Source: Gammaproteobacteria bacterium
Lineage (GTDB): Bacteria; Pseudomonadota; Gammaproteobacteria; Chromatiales; Sedimenticolaceae
Assembly: GCA_020445245.1 (NCBI GenBank)
Contig: JAGRHB010000007.1
Span: 1-17,421, forward strand
Length of the DNA: 17,421 nucleotides
Direction: 5' to 3'
A program made the translations under genes and the position numbers. The notes below the pieces were generated by a model. The model had not been told where the DNA came from. It saw only the letters and a program-made list of their open reading frames with translations, and did no database searches. Positions 7,337 to 13,776 of this stretch are shown piece after piece (the stretch's first letter is position 1; each line of letters opens with the position of its first letter).

Positions 7337-7358
7337 TGCAATTCCGGCAAAGTGCAAT
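7337..7358 (+). promoter_or_regulatory. Direct TGCAAT repeats upstream of the AraC gene
   Basis: TGCAAT occurs at 7337-7342 and again at 7353-7358, 16 bases start to start; a related GCAATT lies near 7425. Two same-direction half sites are the typical layout for AraC-type regulators, though the spacing is shorter than the usual two helical turns. The assignment is tentative. Confidence 0.25.
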
Positions 7359-7455
7359 AACCTATTTGTGACGCTCAGGGATTGCTTCTTGTATCCAAAG
7401 GGTCGAAGCGAACAATCGTTTCGGCGCAATTGGCAAGTCATTCGGAGAGACGCAC

Positions 7456-8475
7456 ATGGAACGGATCGCTGAGCCCAGCCAGCAGCACAGGCCTGCAGAC
7501 AACGGTCATCGATCCTCGATCGGACACATCGAAGTCGACGACGTGTGTCAGTGGGAGGAGACATCGCGCCCCTGGGAACTGATCGCCCGCCAGCTCGACG
7601 GCGGCAAGCTCTACAATCGAAAGGATTACCTGGTGACCCCGTCGGTCGTCCTCTACCGGGAGACCCTGACCCCGGCGGTGCGCGTGCAGGGCTTTTCTCC
7701 GGCCGGCTATTTGTCCTTTGCGATCCTCCTGCGGTCCGGTCCGCGCACGACCTATTTTGGTGCTCACCCCGATGCGTCATCCCGGCTGATCGTGGCCGCG
7801 CCCGGTGGCATCGACGTGACATTGGACGCCGAATACAGCCACCTGATCCTGCTGGTACGCATGGAGTTGCTCCAGCGGCGACTGCCGGCGCAAAGCCTGG
7901 CCGGCCTGACCCGGGCCGCCGGTCAGCATGGTGTGCCCCTGGCACCGAGCACGCTGGCCGGATTCCGTGACTGGCTGTCTCGCGTCCTGCAGCGGGCCTT
8001 CGACAATCCCCAGGCCCTCGAGCACGCTGCCGCGATCGCGTCCCTGGAAGAAGACCTGTTGCATTGGCTGACCCTGATCTGTGCGCCATCGGACAGCAAC
8101 CCTCACACCGCCCGCAGGCGGCAGGGTCTTGGCCGGGCGTTGGAGTACCTGCGCACTGCCGACGTTTCACGGGTATCCGTCGCTGACCTGTGCCGCGAGG
8201 CGCAGGTCAGCGAACGGACGCTGCGATACGCCTTCCACGACGAGCTCGACCTGAGCCCGCTGGCCTTTCTGCGACGATTGCGGCTGCACGCCGCCCGACG
8301 CGAGTTGATGAATGCCGAGGGTGCGCTCCCCCGAGTCACCGACGTAGCCAACCGTCAGGGATTTCTGGAGCTCGGGCGCTTCGCCGCCGACTACCGCCGC
8401 CTGTTCGGGGAACTCCCCTCCGAGACCCTGGCCCATCGCCGCGCGGTCGCGCGCTCCCCCTTGCTTTTGGACTGA
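7456..8475 (+). CDS. AraC-family transcriptional regulator
   Basis: The 339-residue protein ends in an AraC-type DNA-binding domain with two helix-turn-helix units, at about residues 241-262 (SVADLCREAQVSERTLRYAF) and 294-317 (VTDVANRQGFLELGRFAADY, followed by RRLFGELP). The N-terminal 210 residues form an effector or dimerisation domain that resembles a beta-rich cupin-like fold (LYRETLTPAVRVQGF, then a hydrophobic SFAILL) and has no assigned ligand. The ATG follows GGAGAG at 7445-7450. The gene is divergent from the sulfatase, so local control of sulfate-ester use is the simplest reading. Nothing is encoded immediately downstream on its strand. Confidence 0.92.
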   Translation: MERIAEPSQQHRPADNGHRSSIGHIEVDDVCQWEETSRPWELIARQLDGGKLYNRKDYLVTPSVVLYRETLTPAVRVQGFSPAGYLSFAILLRSGPRTTYFGAHPDASSRLIVAAPGGIDVTLDAEYSHLILLVRMELLQRRLPAQSLAGLTRAAGQHGVPLAPSTLAGFRDWLSRVLQRAFDNPQALEHAAAIASLEEDLLHWLTLICAPSDSNPHTARRRQGLGRALEYLRTADVSRVSVADLCREAQVSERTLRYAFHDELDLSPLAFLRRLRLHAARRELMNAEGALPRVTDVANRQGFLELGRFAADYRRLFGELPSETLAHRRAVARSPLLLD

Positions 8476-8923
8476 TCGATGAGCGAGCGGGGTGCCGTGA
8501 TGGCGGCCACGAAGGCACCTTCGGGCGATGACCGCATTTTCTGGATCTGGCGTTTGCATCCTTCCGCCCGTCGGTGACCGCTGCAGCCAGGGAGCGGTTG
8601 CTGCCGCAGAACCCACCAACACCAGCCTGCTGTCGACAAGCGACGCCCTCGCCTGTCGCGCAGGTTTTGGCTTGGTTACAGATCGATTCAAGTGCCGCGA
8701 AAATCGAAGCGACCGACTCTCTTCCCCTACAAACAACCAACCCTCGGATTCGCACAGGCCTTGGTATTTCTGTGCCTACCCCAACCCGGCCTTCCTGGTG
8801 CTTCTGTGGCGCCAAGCAAACGCCTCCACCCGTCTTCACGCAACGTATCCAAAGTTACAGATCGCCCCAATCACGCCTCATAAGCTGATATCTCCTGAAA
8901 CACTGCTCTCAAGGAGATTGACG
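8476..8923. other. 448-base gap without a recognised gene
   Basis: I see no credible gene here. One frame is open into the next gene, but its translation is compositionally odd, lacks motifs and has no ribosome-binding site. Just after the AraC stop, GGTGCC and GGCACC (from about 8500) can pair over a 17-base loop and may end the AraC transcript. The 8700-8900 stretch is C-rich and A-rich with a strong strand bias. The promoter of the gene at 8924 should lie near its 3' end, but no clear hexamers or FNR-like TTGAT-N4-ATCAA box were found. Confidence 0.5.
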
Positions 8924-9154
8924 ATGAACCTGTTTGTGAAATTCATGGGGTCGACTGCCGGGCGTGCCATTCGCGTTGTCGCCGGCACAGGGTTGATCGC
9001 CTACGGCCTGATGGGGGTGGGCGGCTCCAACGGCTATATTCTGGCCGGAATTGGCGTGCTGCCGATCCTGACGGGTCTTTTCAATATCTGCATCATCGGA
9101 CCGTTGCTTGGCGAACCACTCAGCGGCGCAAAAGCGCGCGCAGCGCATTCCTGA
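8924..9154 (+). CDS. Small DUF2892/YgaP-like membrane protein
   Basis: The 76-residue protein starts at ATG 8924 behind a clear AAGGAG. It contains two hydrophobic helices, at about residues 15-34 (RVVAGTGLIAYGLMG) and 37-60 (ILAGIGVLPILTGLFNICII). The pattern GRAIRVVAG...IGVLPILTGLFNxC is typical of the DUF2892 family, the transmembrane part of E. coli YgaP without its rhodanese domain. Function in this family is poorly known; members often sit next to rhodanese or redox genes. A terminator-like hairpin at 9161 separates it from the next gene. The open frame continues upstream, but the ribosome-binding site and domain boundary support this start. Confidence 0.8.
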   Translation: MNLFVKFMGSTAGRAIRVVAGTGLIAYGLMGVGGSNGYILAGIGVLPILTGLFNICIIGPLLGEPLSGAKARAAHS

Positions 9155-9160
9155 CGGATC

Positions 9161-9188
9161 AGGGCTGCCACTCCCAGGGCAGCCCTTT
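9161..9188 (+). terminator. Hairpin after the DUF2892 gene
   Basis: AGGGCTGCC (9161-9169) and GGCAGCCCT (9178-9186) form a perfect 9-bp stem with an 8-base loop, seven bases after the stop, followed by TT. The T-run is short, but stem and position fit an intrinsic or partial terminator, making the DUF2892 gene a single-gene unit or attenuating read-through. Confidence 0.6.
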
Positions 9189-9232
9189 GGCGCGCGCCGC
9201 AGACTCGTTGTCGCATCCAGCCCGCAATCGAA

Positions 9233-9427
9233 ATGATCGTCTCGTTTCGCACCGACGAACCCCACGACGAGCGCTTGGCTGCCAAGGCTGCCAAGACGCT
9301 GCAAGGGCTACCAGGGGTCCGGTCTGTGAATCTCGAAGGGGGGAGGCTGGTGGTTGTTGCCGACAACGAGTACTCCCTGGAGGACATCGTCACAGCACTC
9401 GCCTCAACTGGGTTTCTCGGCGCGTGA
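9233..9427 (+). CDS. Small heavy-metal-associated-domain-like protein lacking CXXC
   Basis: The 64-residue protein has the size and pattern of a ferredoxin-like beta-alpha-beta-beta-alpha-beta metal-chaperone (HMA) domain: MIVSFRTD, then AAKAAKTLQGLPGVRSVNLEGGRLVVVAD, then YSLEDIVTALASTGF. The segment GLPGVxSVxL is characteristic of the HMA fold. The metal-binding GMxCxxC loop is replaced by RTDEPHDER and the protein contains no cysteine, so it should not bind Cu(I) in the usual way. The ribosome-binding site is weak. It lies between the DUF2892 gene and the peroxidase gene on the same strand. It may be a degenerate paralogue or an interaction module. Confidence 0.6.
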   Translation: MIVSFRTDEPHDERLAAKAAKTLQGLPGVRSVNLEGGRLVVVADNEYSLEDIVTALASTGFLGA

Positions 9428-9548
9428 AAGCACTGCCGAACCATTCCTCTTCGAGAAGAAGGGCATCGAGCGTAGCAAAAGCTACAGAAGGGCGAATACC
9501 GCTTGGGTAACTTCAGGACGACTGTCCCGTTCACTGCCGGAGTCCACC

Positions 9549-11000
9549 ATGGAGTTCTCGATTGGCCCCGTTCTATTGCTCGGCACACTGGCCGTGATTG
9601 CCGCCCTGGTCGTACTTCACCAAATGGTCCACTGGGACCTGGCTCCCGCTGCACGCCTTGCTGGAAAGCGGCGTTGGCTGCTCATCGGGGCACTCGGTGC
9701 CGGGGTAATCGCGTTTACTGTAAAGCTGACGGCCATCGTCGCAATCTTGGGGTTCTCGTACTTTGTCGACCCGGGAGCAGGCGTCGCCGGCAACACCGCA
9801 AGCCGGTCCTTGTCATCGGGCGGGCGGACTGGCTTTGGTTGGGTTTTTCTACCTGACGTCCAAACTGGCGTCGAAGCTGTTCCGCGAACCGCACAGCCTT
9901 ATGTCTGGGAAGCGCTTCCAGACGTAGCGCCGGCACCGGAAACGAACCCAACGACAGCAGAGAAGATCGCCTTGGGCAGGCAACTGTTCAACGACGCTCA
10001 TTTGTCGAAGGACAGGAGCATCTCCTGTGCCAGCTGTCACAATCTGCTTGAGAAGGGGGGTGGTGATGGCGAACCCACTGCGCTCGGGATTGGCGGAGCG
10101 ACCGGTCCGCGAAATACGCCGACCGTCTGGAATTCGGGATTCCAGAATCGTTTCTTCTGGGATGGCAGGTCGAGCTCTCTGGAAGACCAGGCCAAAGGCC
10201 CACTCCTCAATCCCCTCGAAATGGGCATGCCGTCTTTGGACGCTGTCGAGGATCGAGTGAAGACACGGCCGCATTACGCGGCAGCCTTCGCGTCGGCATT
10301 TGGTGCCGACGCGCCGATCACGATCGATCGCATCGTGGAGGCGATTGCCGCCTATGAGCGAAGTCTTGTGACATCCGACACGCCCTACGATCGATTCGTG
10401 AACGGCGATACACAGGCCCTCAGCCAGCAACAGATCCGGGGTATGGGGTTATTCGAATCACTCGGCTGCATCACTTGCCATCATGGCCCGAACTTCAGCT
10501 CCGCCAGCGTCTTTGATGGTGGCGCCCCGTTGCGGATATTTCCGGCGACCCCCACGCCATTCGAAAAAGACTATGAACTGCTCGAAAAGGCACATCACCG
10601 CGAGGGCGGGATCAGATCGGCTTGGCGTGTACCTTCCCTGCGAAATGTCGCCCTGACGGGGCCTTGGCTGCACAATGGAGCAGTCGACGATCTCTCGGAT
10701 ATGGTCAGGATCATGGCTGCCGCCCAGCTCGGCTGGTCCGGGCACTACCTGCTCTGGTCGGAACAAAAGAAAACTCTGCAGGAAATCGACAGACCGGTTC
10801 CCAGTGACGATCAGGTCGATGACATCGTTGCCTTCTTGCACAGCCTGAGCAGCGAACGCCTGGTCGCTGCGCAGTCGGACTCAGGGCATGCTCACATCAG
10901 CGATTCCGCACGGCACGACGAACTGGCTCACGAGCCCGGCCCCATGGTCGCTTACACTGCTCCACGCACCGAATCACACGTGGAAGAAATGAGTGACTAA
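9549..11000 (+). CDS. Membrane-anchored diheme cytochrome c peroxidase (CcpA/MauG family)
   Basis: The 483-residue protein joins two N-terminal hydrophobic helices (about residues 5-24 and 43-70) to a diheme peroxidase domain. Heme motifs are CASCH at 160-164 and CITCH at 307-311. Family blocks include GPRNTPTVWN, FFWDGRSSSLEDQAKGP, NPLEMG, PSLRNVALTGPWLHNGAV and, near the end, DDIVAFLHSL. These enzymes reduce hydrogen peroxide in the periplasm with electrons from small cytochromes; MauG relatives oxidise proteins instead. Ordinary CcpA proteins are soluble with a cleaved signal peptide, so the two-helix anchor is unusual. The tail after residue 440 is His-rich and specific to this protein. 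ATG 9549 follows GGAG. The stop overlaps the start of the Crp/Fnr gene. Confidence 0.92.
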   Translation: MEFSIGPVLLLGTLAVIAALVVLHQMVHWDLAPAARLAGKRRWLLIGALGAGVIAFTVKLTAIVAILGFSYFVDPGAGVAGNTASRSLSSGGRTGFGWVFLPDVQTGVEAVPRTAQPYVWEALPDVAPAPETNPTTAEKIALGRQLFNDAHLSKDRSISCASCHNLLEKGGGDGEPTALGIGGATGPRNTPTVWNSGFQNRFFWDGRSSSLEDQAKGPLLNPLEMGMPSLDAVEDRVKTRPHYAAAFASAFGADAPITIDRIVEAIAAYERSLVTSDTPYDRFVNGDTQALSQQQIRGMGLFESLGCITCHHGPNFSSASVFDGGAPLRIFPATPTPFEKDYELLEKAHHREGGIRSAWRVPSLRNVALTGPWLHNGAVDDLSDMVRIMAAAQLGWSGHYLLWSEQKKTLQEIDRPVPSDDQVDDIVAFLHSLSSERLVAAQSDSGHAHISDSARHDELAHEPGPMVAYTAPRTESHVEEMSD

Positions 11001-11664
11001 GCCCGATCTCGCGCAGTTCGTCCCGTTATCTCCGACCAATGCGGCGCTTCTCCAGCGCCGCGCCAAGGAGTTTGTTTTCGAGGAAGCGGGACCCGTCATC
11101 CACAAAGGACAACCAGTATCCGGTGCCTATCTGGTCATGGACGGCCAACTGCGTGTCTTCACCTATTCGCCAGATGGCAGAGAAGCAACCCTCTATCTGC
11201 TTCGACCAGGTGATACCTGCGTCTTGACGCTGAACTGCCTGTTCAATGACCTTCGCTACCCGGCTTGGGTTGAGGCAACGGCGAAAAGCCGTGTTGCACT
11301 GATCCCCGGCGATCTTTACCGGCAGTTCTTTGTGGAAGAGGCAGCGATTCGAGATACCACGATCAAAGCGCTCTCGACCCTGGTCTTTCGACTGATGGAC
11401 GAACTCGAGGAGGTCCACACCTGCAATCTCGAACAGCGGCTGGCGCGCTTCCTACTCAACAATGCTTCGGGTGACGGCGTCATCCGGATGACCCAACAGG
11501 CGATAGCCAGCCATCTGGGCACGACCCGGGAAGTGGTCGCCAGGATCATGCAAAGCCTCGCTGCCGATGGCCTGGTGGTTACGGCACGCGGGAAGGTGAC
11601 CGTGCAGAACGAGGCTGGATTGGCTGCTCTGGTTACGCCCGACGATGCCGAATGGCCCAGTTGA
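10993..11664 (+). CDS. Crp/Fnr-family transcriptional regulator
   Basis: The 223-residue protein has an N-terminal cyclic-nucleotide-binding-like beta barrel (about residues 25-115, with VSGAYLVMDGQLRVF and LLRPGD). It has a dimer helix around 120-145 and a C-terminal winged helix with RMTQQAIASHLGTTREVVARI as the recognition helix region. The four N-terminal cysteines of oxygen-sensing FNR are absent, so a 4Fe-4S sensor of that kind is excluded. Cys76, Cys82 and Cys144 are present and could sense redox, but this is conjecture. It starts at GTG 10993, overlapping the peroxidase stop (8 bases), so the two are translationally coupled. It probably regulates the peroxidase and neighbours; no FNR-like box was found. 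Confidence 0.9.
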   Translation: MTKPDLAQFVPLSPTNAALLQRRAKEFVFEEAGPVIHKGQPVSGAYLVMDGQLRVFTYSPDGREATLYLLRPGDTCVLTLNCLFNDLRYPAWVEATAKSRVALIPGDLYRQFFVEEAAIRDTTIKALSTLVFRLMDELEEVHTCNLEQRLARFLLNNASGDGVIRMTQQAIASHLGTTREVVARIMQSLAADGLVVTARGKVTVQNEAGLAALVTPDDAEWPS

Positions 11665-11792
11665 TCGACTTTGGCAGCGCGGTACGGCTGCACTCCGGAA
11701 CTCCAGGGCGAGTCCGTTGGGTTACCACCCGTCGTCACGGACGGCCGGCTACGGCGCCGGACTCCCGGATCCGGTTGATCGTAGGCAACGGC

Positions 11793-11805
11793 GACCGATC
11801 CGGTC
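11793..11805. promoter_or_regulatory. Second inverted repeat upstream of the tetR promoter
   Basis: GACCG (11793-11797) and CGGTC (11801-11805) flank ATC just upstream of the -35 element. The arms share the GACC/GGTC core of the main operator but with different spacing, so this may be a secondary, weaker TetR site. Confidence 0.35.
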
Positions 11806-11834
11806 TTGCACTTGACCGACCGGTCTAGTAGCAT
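11806..11834 (+). promoter_or_regulatory. tetR promoter, sigma70-like
   Basis: TTGCAC (11806-11811) as -35 and TAGCAT (11829-11834) as -10 are separated by exactly 17 bases. Nine bases separate the -10 from the tetR ATG at 11843, so transcription would begin at or next to the start codon. The transcript could be leaderless or nearly so, and no ribosome-binding site is visible. The operator fills the spacer. Confidence 0.6.
11812..11827. promoter_or_regulatory. TetR operator, copy 1 (in the tetR promoter)
   Basis: TTGACCGACCGGTCTA is a 16-bp near-palindrome of the form TWGACC-N4-GGTCWA. It lies exactly between the -35 and -10 elements of the tetR promoter, where bound repressor would block RNA polymerase. 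The same 16 bases, extended to 18 shared (with AC in front), recur at 12479-12494 before tusA. The form recalls TAGACC-type boxes bound by TetR regulators such as NemR and B. subtilis LmrA/YxaF, from memory of those sites. Confidence 0.75.
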
Positions 11835-11842
11835 ACTCGATC

Positions 11843-12451
11843 ATGAATCTCAGCGCCGATACACGATCCCGCATCCTCTCCACTGCCCGTGAACTCTTCC
11901 ACGGCCGCAGTTACGCCGACGTCGGCATCAAAGAGATATGCGAGATTGCACGGGTTCAGAAAGGCAGTTTCTACCACTTCTTCAAATCGAAGCAGGAACT
12001 CGCCATGGCCGTCATCGACGACATGGCCGAAGACTGGGCACACGGTTTCGTCGCCGAGGCATTCGACCGGAACCTGCCCCCGCTGGAACGACTCGACTAC
12101 CTGATCGACGCCGCTTACTACTGGCAGAAGGCGGCCAAGGATCTCGAAGGCCGCGTGCCCGGCTGCCTGTTCGGCAACCTGGCACTCGAGGTCAGCACCC
12201 GTGACGAGGTGATCCGCGCCCGCCTCAACGCGGTGTTCGACAAGGCCCGCGACCGATTCCTCGAGACGCTCGAGCAGGCGGTGGACGACGGGGACATCCC
12301 TCCCCTCGATTGCGAATCGACCGCCTCGGCGATGCTGGCCTACCTGGAAGGGATGATCCTGCTGGCGAAGACGCGCAACGATCCGGACGTGGTGCTCAAG
12401 CTCGGCCCAGCACTGAAGACGATCCGCATCGAAAAATCCGGGGCCCACTGA
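11843..12451 (+). CDS. TetR-family regulator, NemR-like
   Basis: The 202-residue protein has the usual TetR length. The N-terminal helix-turn-helix is at about residues 8-55 (ILSTARELFHGRSYADVGIKEIC, then VQKGSFYHFFKSKQEL). The all-helical C-terminal domain carries GCLFGNLALE at 107-116. Cys108 within GCLFGN and Lys176 in LLAKTR lie close to the positions of Cys106 and Lys175 in E. coli NemR, whose cysteine senses electrophiles and reactive chlorine. This is a positional resemblance, not an alignment. The gene has its own promoter with an operator in the spacer, and an identical operator precedes tusA-dsrE2, so it likely represses itself and those genes. Ligand and redox response are inferred. 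Confidence 0.92.
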   Translation: MNLSADTRSRILSTARELFHGRSYADVGIKEICEIARVQKGSFYHFFKSKQELAMAVIDDMAEDWAHGFVAEAFDRNLPPLERLDYLIDAAYYWQKAAKDLEGRVPGCLFGNLALEVSTRDEVIRARLNAVFDKARDRFLETLEQAVDDGDIPPLDCESTASAMLAYLEGMILLAKTRNDPDVVLKLGPALKTIRIEKSGAH

Positions 12452-12478
12452 AACGCTAAAAAAAATTTGCCTGTGTAC

Positions 12479-12494
12479 TTGACCGACCGGTCTA
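12479..12494. promoter_or_regulatory. TetR operator, copy 2 (upstream of tusA)
   Basis: The sequence is identical to the 16-bp operator in the tetR promoter and lies 42-57 bases before the tusA start. A TTGCCT hexamer at 12467-12472 could be the -35, with TCTATT or TATTTA overlapping or adjoining the operator as -10, but spacing is less ideal than in copy 1. An A-run directly upstream (12458-12465) may raise promoter strength. Exact repetition in two promoters is strong evidence for a shared regulator. Confidence 0.75.
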
Positions 12495-12535
12495 TTTATC
12501 GCGGCAGCGCCGCACTCAACGACAAGGAGAACGAC

Positions 12536-12766
12536 ATGAGCGACACCATCAACACCTTGGACGCCCGGGGCCTCAACTGCCCGCTACCCATCCTCCGGAC
12601 CAAAAAAGCCATCGCCGGCATGACTGTCGGCGACGTACTGGAGATCACGGCCAGCGACCCGGGGTCAGTCAAGGACCTCGCGTCCTTCTGCAGCCAGACC
12701 GGACACGAGCTGATCACCAGCGAAAAGGCCGGCGATCACTTCCTGTTCCGTATCCGCAAGAACTGA
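12536..12766 (+). CDS. tusA: TusA-family sulfur carrier protein
   Basis: The 76-residue protein has the TusA/SirA fold signature LDARGLNCPLPILRTKKAI, with the sulfur-carrying Cys15 in the CPxP motif at residues 15-18. A second cysteine (Cys52) lies in FCSQTG. TusA passes persulfide sulfur between a sulfurtransferase and downstream acceptors, for thio-modification of tRNA or, in sulfur oxidisers, towards cytoplasmic sulfur oxidation. Linkage to dsrE2 rather than to tRNA-thiolation genes points to the dissimilatory type. The ATG follows AAGGAGA. It is 14 bases upstream of the dsrE2 start codon and behind a TetR operator copy. No rhodanese gene, common in such clusters, is present. Confidence 0.93.
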   Translation: MSDTINTLDARGLNCPLPILRTKKAIAGMTVGDVLEITASDPGSVKDLASFCSQTGHELITSEKAGDHFLFRIRKN

Positions 12767-12780
12767 GCCGGGAGCAAGCC

Positions 12781-13386
12781 ATGATCACTACAAAGACACA
12801 AACAGATACGGTTCCCGCTGATCTCGACCAGTGGTTCGACCGACGCTTCGAAGAAAAGATGGTCGAACGCGAGGCATCGCGTATCCCGGCGATGACGATC
12901 ATCGCGACCAAGGGCACGCTCGACCAGGCCTACCCGCCTTTCATCCTCGCCTCGACGGCCGCGGCGCTGGGCTGGGAGGTCTCAGTCTTCTTCACCTTCT
13001 ACGGCCTGAATCTGCTGAAACGTAATCTCGATCTCCGGGTCACGCCTCTGGGCAACCCGGCCATGCCGCTGAAACTGCCCGAAGGTCCGACCTGGATCAA
13101 AGGCAAGGCCCTGCCCATCCCCACCTCGGTCATGAGCCTCATGCCCGGGTTCGAGAACATGGCCACCTACATGATGCGCAAGACCATGGACAGCAAAGGC
13201 ATTGCCCGCATCAACGAGTTACGCGACCTGTGCATCGAGGCCGAGGTCAAACTGGTAGCCTGCCAGATGACCGTGGATCTGTTCGATTACGGCAAGGATG
13301 AGTTCATCCCGGAGATCACCGAGTGGGTCGGCGCTGCCAGTTTTCTGCCCAGGGCATTGCAGGCGGATGTGAACCTCTTCATGTGA
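12781..13386 (+). CDS. dsrE2: DsrE2-type (DsrE/F-like) sulfurtransferase
   Basis: The 201-residue protein matches the DsrE2 group of DsrE/F-like proteins: a leading charged helix, the fold core MTIIATKGTLDQAYPPFILASTAAA, a GWEVSVFFTFYGL strand-loop, and the VKLVACQMTVDLF block. Cys161 in VACQM is the likely sulfur-binding cysteine, and Cys151 lies nearby. In sulfur-oxidising bacteria DsrE2 is usually encoded with TusA and a rhodanese and takes part in cytoplasmic persulfide transfer, though its exact role is unresolved. The start follows GGGAG with six-base spacing, and the gene is closed by a strong intrinsic terminator. The long hydrophobic stretches suggest membrane association, as reported for some relatives. 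Confidence 0.9.
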   Translation: MITTKTQTDTVPADLDQWFDRRFEEKMVEREASRIPAMTIIATKGTLDQAYPPFILASTAAALGWEVSVFFTFYGLNLLKRNLDLRVTPLGNPAMPLKLPEGPTWIKGKALPIPTSVMSLMPGFENMATYMMRKTMDSKGIARINELRDLCIEAEVKLVACQMTVDLFDYGKDEFIPEITEWVGAASFLPRALQADVNLFM

Positions 13387-13410
13387 AACCGGATGGAATT
13401 CCAAACCAAT

Positions 13411-13449
13411 GCTCTTCCCTCCGCACGCGGTGGGAAGAGCGGCGTTTTT
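13411..13449 (+). terminator. Intrinsic terminator of the tusA-dsrE2 operon
   Basis: GCTCTTCCC (13411-13419) pairs with GGGAAGAGC (13432-13440). An inner CCGC/GCGG pair lengthens the stem, and TTTTT follows at 13445-13449. It lies 25 bases after the dsrE2 stop and is the clearest Rho-independent terminator in the window. Confidence 0.9.
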
Positions 13450-13776
13450 CTGGTGCCCAATCCCCTTCCTCTGCGCTTGGGGCATGCTTCAAGAGCTCAT
13501 CGGCCAGTTCAACAGACTGAACGATTGCCGCCTCCTCATGATCTGGCCCGGATTACGGGGCTTGCCAACCATCCCGTACGGCGTCCCCCACGTTTCTTGC
13601 GGAATGACGGTAAGTGACCGCGCCGCGAAAAGTGCAGCCAAATATCTCTTAAATCAAAGGCTTAAATTTTTTTCAGATAGGACGCTGCGCGGGACGATGA
13701 CGGGACGCGCAGTCGCCAGAATAACCCCCAGCGTTACCTGACGACGCGAAATCAAATCGATATGGGGGAGTTTGAA
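13450..13776. other. 327-base gap before the FAD oxidase
   Basis: No gene is supported here; an open frame across the terminator lacks motifs and a ribosome-binding site. Near 13650-13680 there is an AT-rich island with CTTAAAT twice (about 14 bases apart) followed by a T-run. That is the most promoter-like part of the gap, but no clean hexamer pair was identified. Confidence 0.45.
13685..13712. promoter_or_regulatory. Inverted repeat upstream of the FAD oxidase
   Basis: CTGCGCG (13685-13691) and CGCGCAG (13706-13712) are perfect inverted arms around 14 bases. GGGAC is repeated inside the loop, at 13691-13695 and 13702-13706. The element lies 65-92 bases before the start codon, immediately after an AT-rich island, so it could be an operator or a leader hairpin. 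Confidence 0.35.

Larger units (their letters stand above)
7112..7455. other. Sulfatase/AraC divergent intergenic region (344 bases)
   Basis: This stretch holds no supported gene. It contains the sulfatase ribosome-binding site, the 14-bp palindrome at 7161-7174, paired TGCAAT repeats at 7337-7358, and a GGAGAG ribosome-binding site before the AraC start. A TATACC hexamer on the minus strand (7158-7153) may be the sulfatase -10, but its -35 partner is weak, as expected of an activator-dependent promoter. Confidence 0.5.

Noticed and set aside
7337..7358. Paired TGCAAT as the start of a CRISPR-like or other repeat array
   Set aside because: There are only two copies with a short spacing and no further repeats; at most a regulator site.
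8528..8923. Upstream extension of the DUF2892 open frame
   Set aside because: The composition is unlike a protein and the AAGGAG site before 8924 marks the true start.
11812..11817. TTGACC within the operator as a -35 element for tetR
   Set aside because: No -10 lies at suitable spacing from it; TTGCAC just upstream gives an exact 17-base spacer to TAGCAT.
11825..12448. 207-residue open frame on the minus strand
   Set aside because: It is the mirror of the TetR gene, which has a clear helix-turn-helix, promoter and operator.
13409..13741. 110-residue open frame after dsrE2
   Set aside because: It starts inside the intrinsic terminator, lacks a ribosome-binding site and shows no motif.
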